From SIAJ01 sp036266155 (GTDB lineage: Bacteria; Planctomycetota; Planctomycetia; Gemmatales; Gemmataceae): 15,669 bases of DNA. The notes under the pieces are model-generated. The model was not told the origin of the DNA and searched no databases. It saw only the letters and a program-made list of their open reading frames with translations. Positions within the stretch are counted from its first letter, which is position 1; each line of letters begins with the position of its first letter. This document shows, piece by piece, positions 14,703 through 15,669 of the stretch. The stretch is taken from contig DATANR010000014.1 in assembly GCA_036266155.1 (NCBI GenBank), positions 1-15,669 on the forward strand. Direction: 5' to 3'. Both the position numbers and the translations under genes were made by a program.

Positions 14703-14709
14703 GGAGCGG

Positions 14710-15669
14710 CTAACTGTAAGCGCCGAGCGGCCCCGACCGCGGTGCACGCCGTGCCAGGAAAGCAGGTAGGCCGATGGCAACCACAAACATTAACCCATTC
14801 GCGACCAGCAGCGTCGCCGCCCGTGCCCGCGATACTTCCCACACCCGGCCAGGGGCACGTGCTTGTGGCTCGCCGATGCTGACCTGGGACACAGGAGTTG
14901 GTGTCTTGCCGACGTTCGGGCTTGCCGACAGGTTGCCCCCAAGAGCCGTCCCCGGCGGTAACACCGGGTCGAACTCGGTGTCGACGACCTGTGGATTGGC
15001 GTCGCACCGGATGACCTGGAGCTGGAATGACCCAGTTGACTTCCCGGTCGAATCGAAGAATTCCATCGTCACCTCTGCCGGAGCTGGCAGCGGCACCCGG
15101 TTCCGGTCGTACTGGACCTCGACGGTTGAGCGGACCCTATTGTCGCGACGGGAGCGGTACGTCACCTTGGTTGGCAGGAACTCTACGTGCTCGGCGAGCA
15201 CCAGTTCGACCGTGTGGCCGGCTGGGGCCTCGCCTTTACTGGGCTCCTCAACCGTAACCCAGACCTCGCGGGCCGGCGCCGTTCCGTCGATCGAAAGACT
15301 GAGCACCTTGGCTCGCCGCAGCCAATCGGCAATCCCCCCGACCGGCGGCCGGATCGCGATTCTCCGAAAATCGGTGGCAATGGCAAACTCTCGGTCGTCA
15401 GTCTGGCGGATATGGGCGACTTTACGTGCCGGGTCGTACTGCAGTAACCGGTCGTCCGACAGGACGAATGTATCAATCAGCTCCTTTTGCCCGTTCGGCA
15501 ACTCATGATAAGTGTCTCGCCGGACTTGCCGCCCCTTGCACACATACCGCCGGACCAGCCCGTAGGGTTGTCCGCCGAAGGTCTTGGCGGGCGTCACCGT
15601 ATCCCGCGTCTCTACGACTGCGGCAGCCAACTTCTCCTCAATGGCCTCAACTTTCGCCAATACCTCGTC
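14710..15669 (-). CDS. membrane-anchored protein, 5' end outside window, function unknown
   Basis: The minus-strand frame is open to the window edge (DEVLAKVEAIEEK is the first readable part), so the start lies outside and the TTG at 15660 is unlikely to be real. The visible 319 residues begin with a helical stretch, followed by a beta-rich region (RRYVCKGRQVRRDTY, IDTFVLSDDRLLQYDPARKV, EVTMEFFDSTGKSTGSFQLQ) whose sequence of short strands recalls LolA/RseB-type outer-membrane lipoprotein sorting folds. I see this as a resemblance only. After a Pro-rich linker, the C-terminus has one membrane segment (LLVANGLMFVVAIGLPAFLA) and a basic RRAPRSG tail, so it is probably anchored with most of its mass outside the cytoplasm. 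It heads the visible run with the cysteine-rich and DUF1559 genes. Confidence 0.7.
   Translation of the reverse strand, partial: DEVLAKVEAIEEKLAAAVVETRDTVTPAKTFGGQPYGLVRRYVCKGRQVRRDTYHELPNGQKELIDTFVLSDDRLLQYDPARKVAHIRQTDDREFAIATDFRRIAIRPPVGGIADWLRRAKVLSLSIDGTAPAREVWVTVEEPSKGEAPAGHTVELVLAEHVEFLPTKVTYRSRRDNRVRSTVEVQYDRNRVPLPAPAEVTMEFFDSTGKSTGSFQLQVIRCDANPQVVDTEFDPVLPPGTALGGNLSASPNVGKTPTPVSQVSIGEPQARAPGRVWEVSRARAATLLVANGLMFVVAIGLPAFLARRAPRSGPLGAYS

Overview
The window looks like chromosomal DNA from a planctomycete, most likely a Gemmataceae-type bacterium. The evidence is high GC content and several gene families typical of that group: a planctomycete cytochrome c domain, a TIGR03000-like C-terminal module, a DUF1559 pseudopilin ending in an H-X9-DG motif, and secreted caspase-like proteins. 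No tRNA, rRNA or CRISPR array was seen. This assignment rests on family recognition by eye, not on a database search.

Left block (1-7746, all plus strand) is a cluster of exported proteins. It opens with a compact three-gene run: a two-haem-site c-type cytochrome (30-1790), a secreted protein of unknown function with a CsgG/FlgO-like N-terminal part (1835-3001), and a secreted caspase-like protein fused to a TIGR03000-like module and a SAM-methyltransferase fold (3025-4758). After a 459-base, more AT-rich gap come a small secreted protein (5218-5643), a broken third caspase-like gene whose remnant runs into a beta-helix-like tail (5749-6031), and an intact caspase-like protein with six SEL1 repeats (6082-7746). 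The three caspase starts look like duplicates that kept the same export-plus-protease front end and acquired different C-terminal partners.

Middle block (about 8191-13190) is an insertion-sequence graveyard. In order it holds the left end of an IS66-type element whose orfA is frameshifted by a 10-bp tandem duplication, an ISL3-type transposase that has lost its last codons, a complete IS21-type element (10265-12762, istA and istB on the minus strand, two-unit terminal repeats) abutting that truncation point, and the frameshifted C-terminal remnant of an IS5-type transposase. The istA frame is open across the whole of istB.

Right block (13201-15669, minus strand) reads as one operon: the 3' part of a large exported or membrane-anchored protein running off the window, a cysteine-rich secreted protein, and a DUF1559 pseudopilin-like protein. 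GC-rich hairpins lie in both intergenic gaps.

The most interesting candidate system is the caspase cluster: an exported cytochrome c, a CsgG/FlgO-like protein and caspase-like proteins with exchangeable effector or scaffold modules, one of them an apparently extracytoplasmic methyltransferase.
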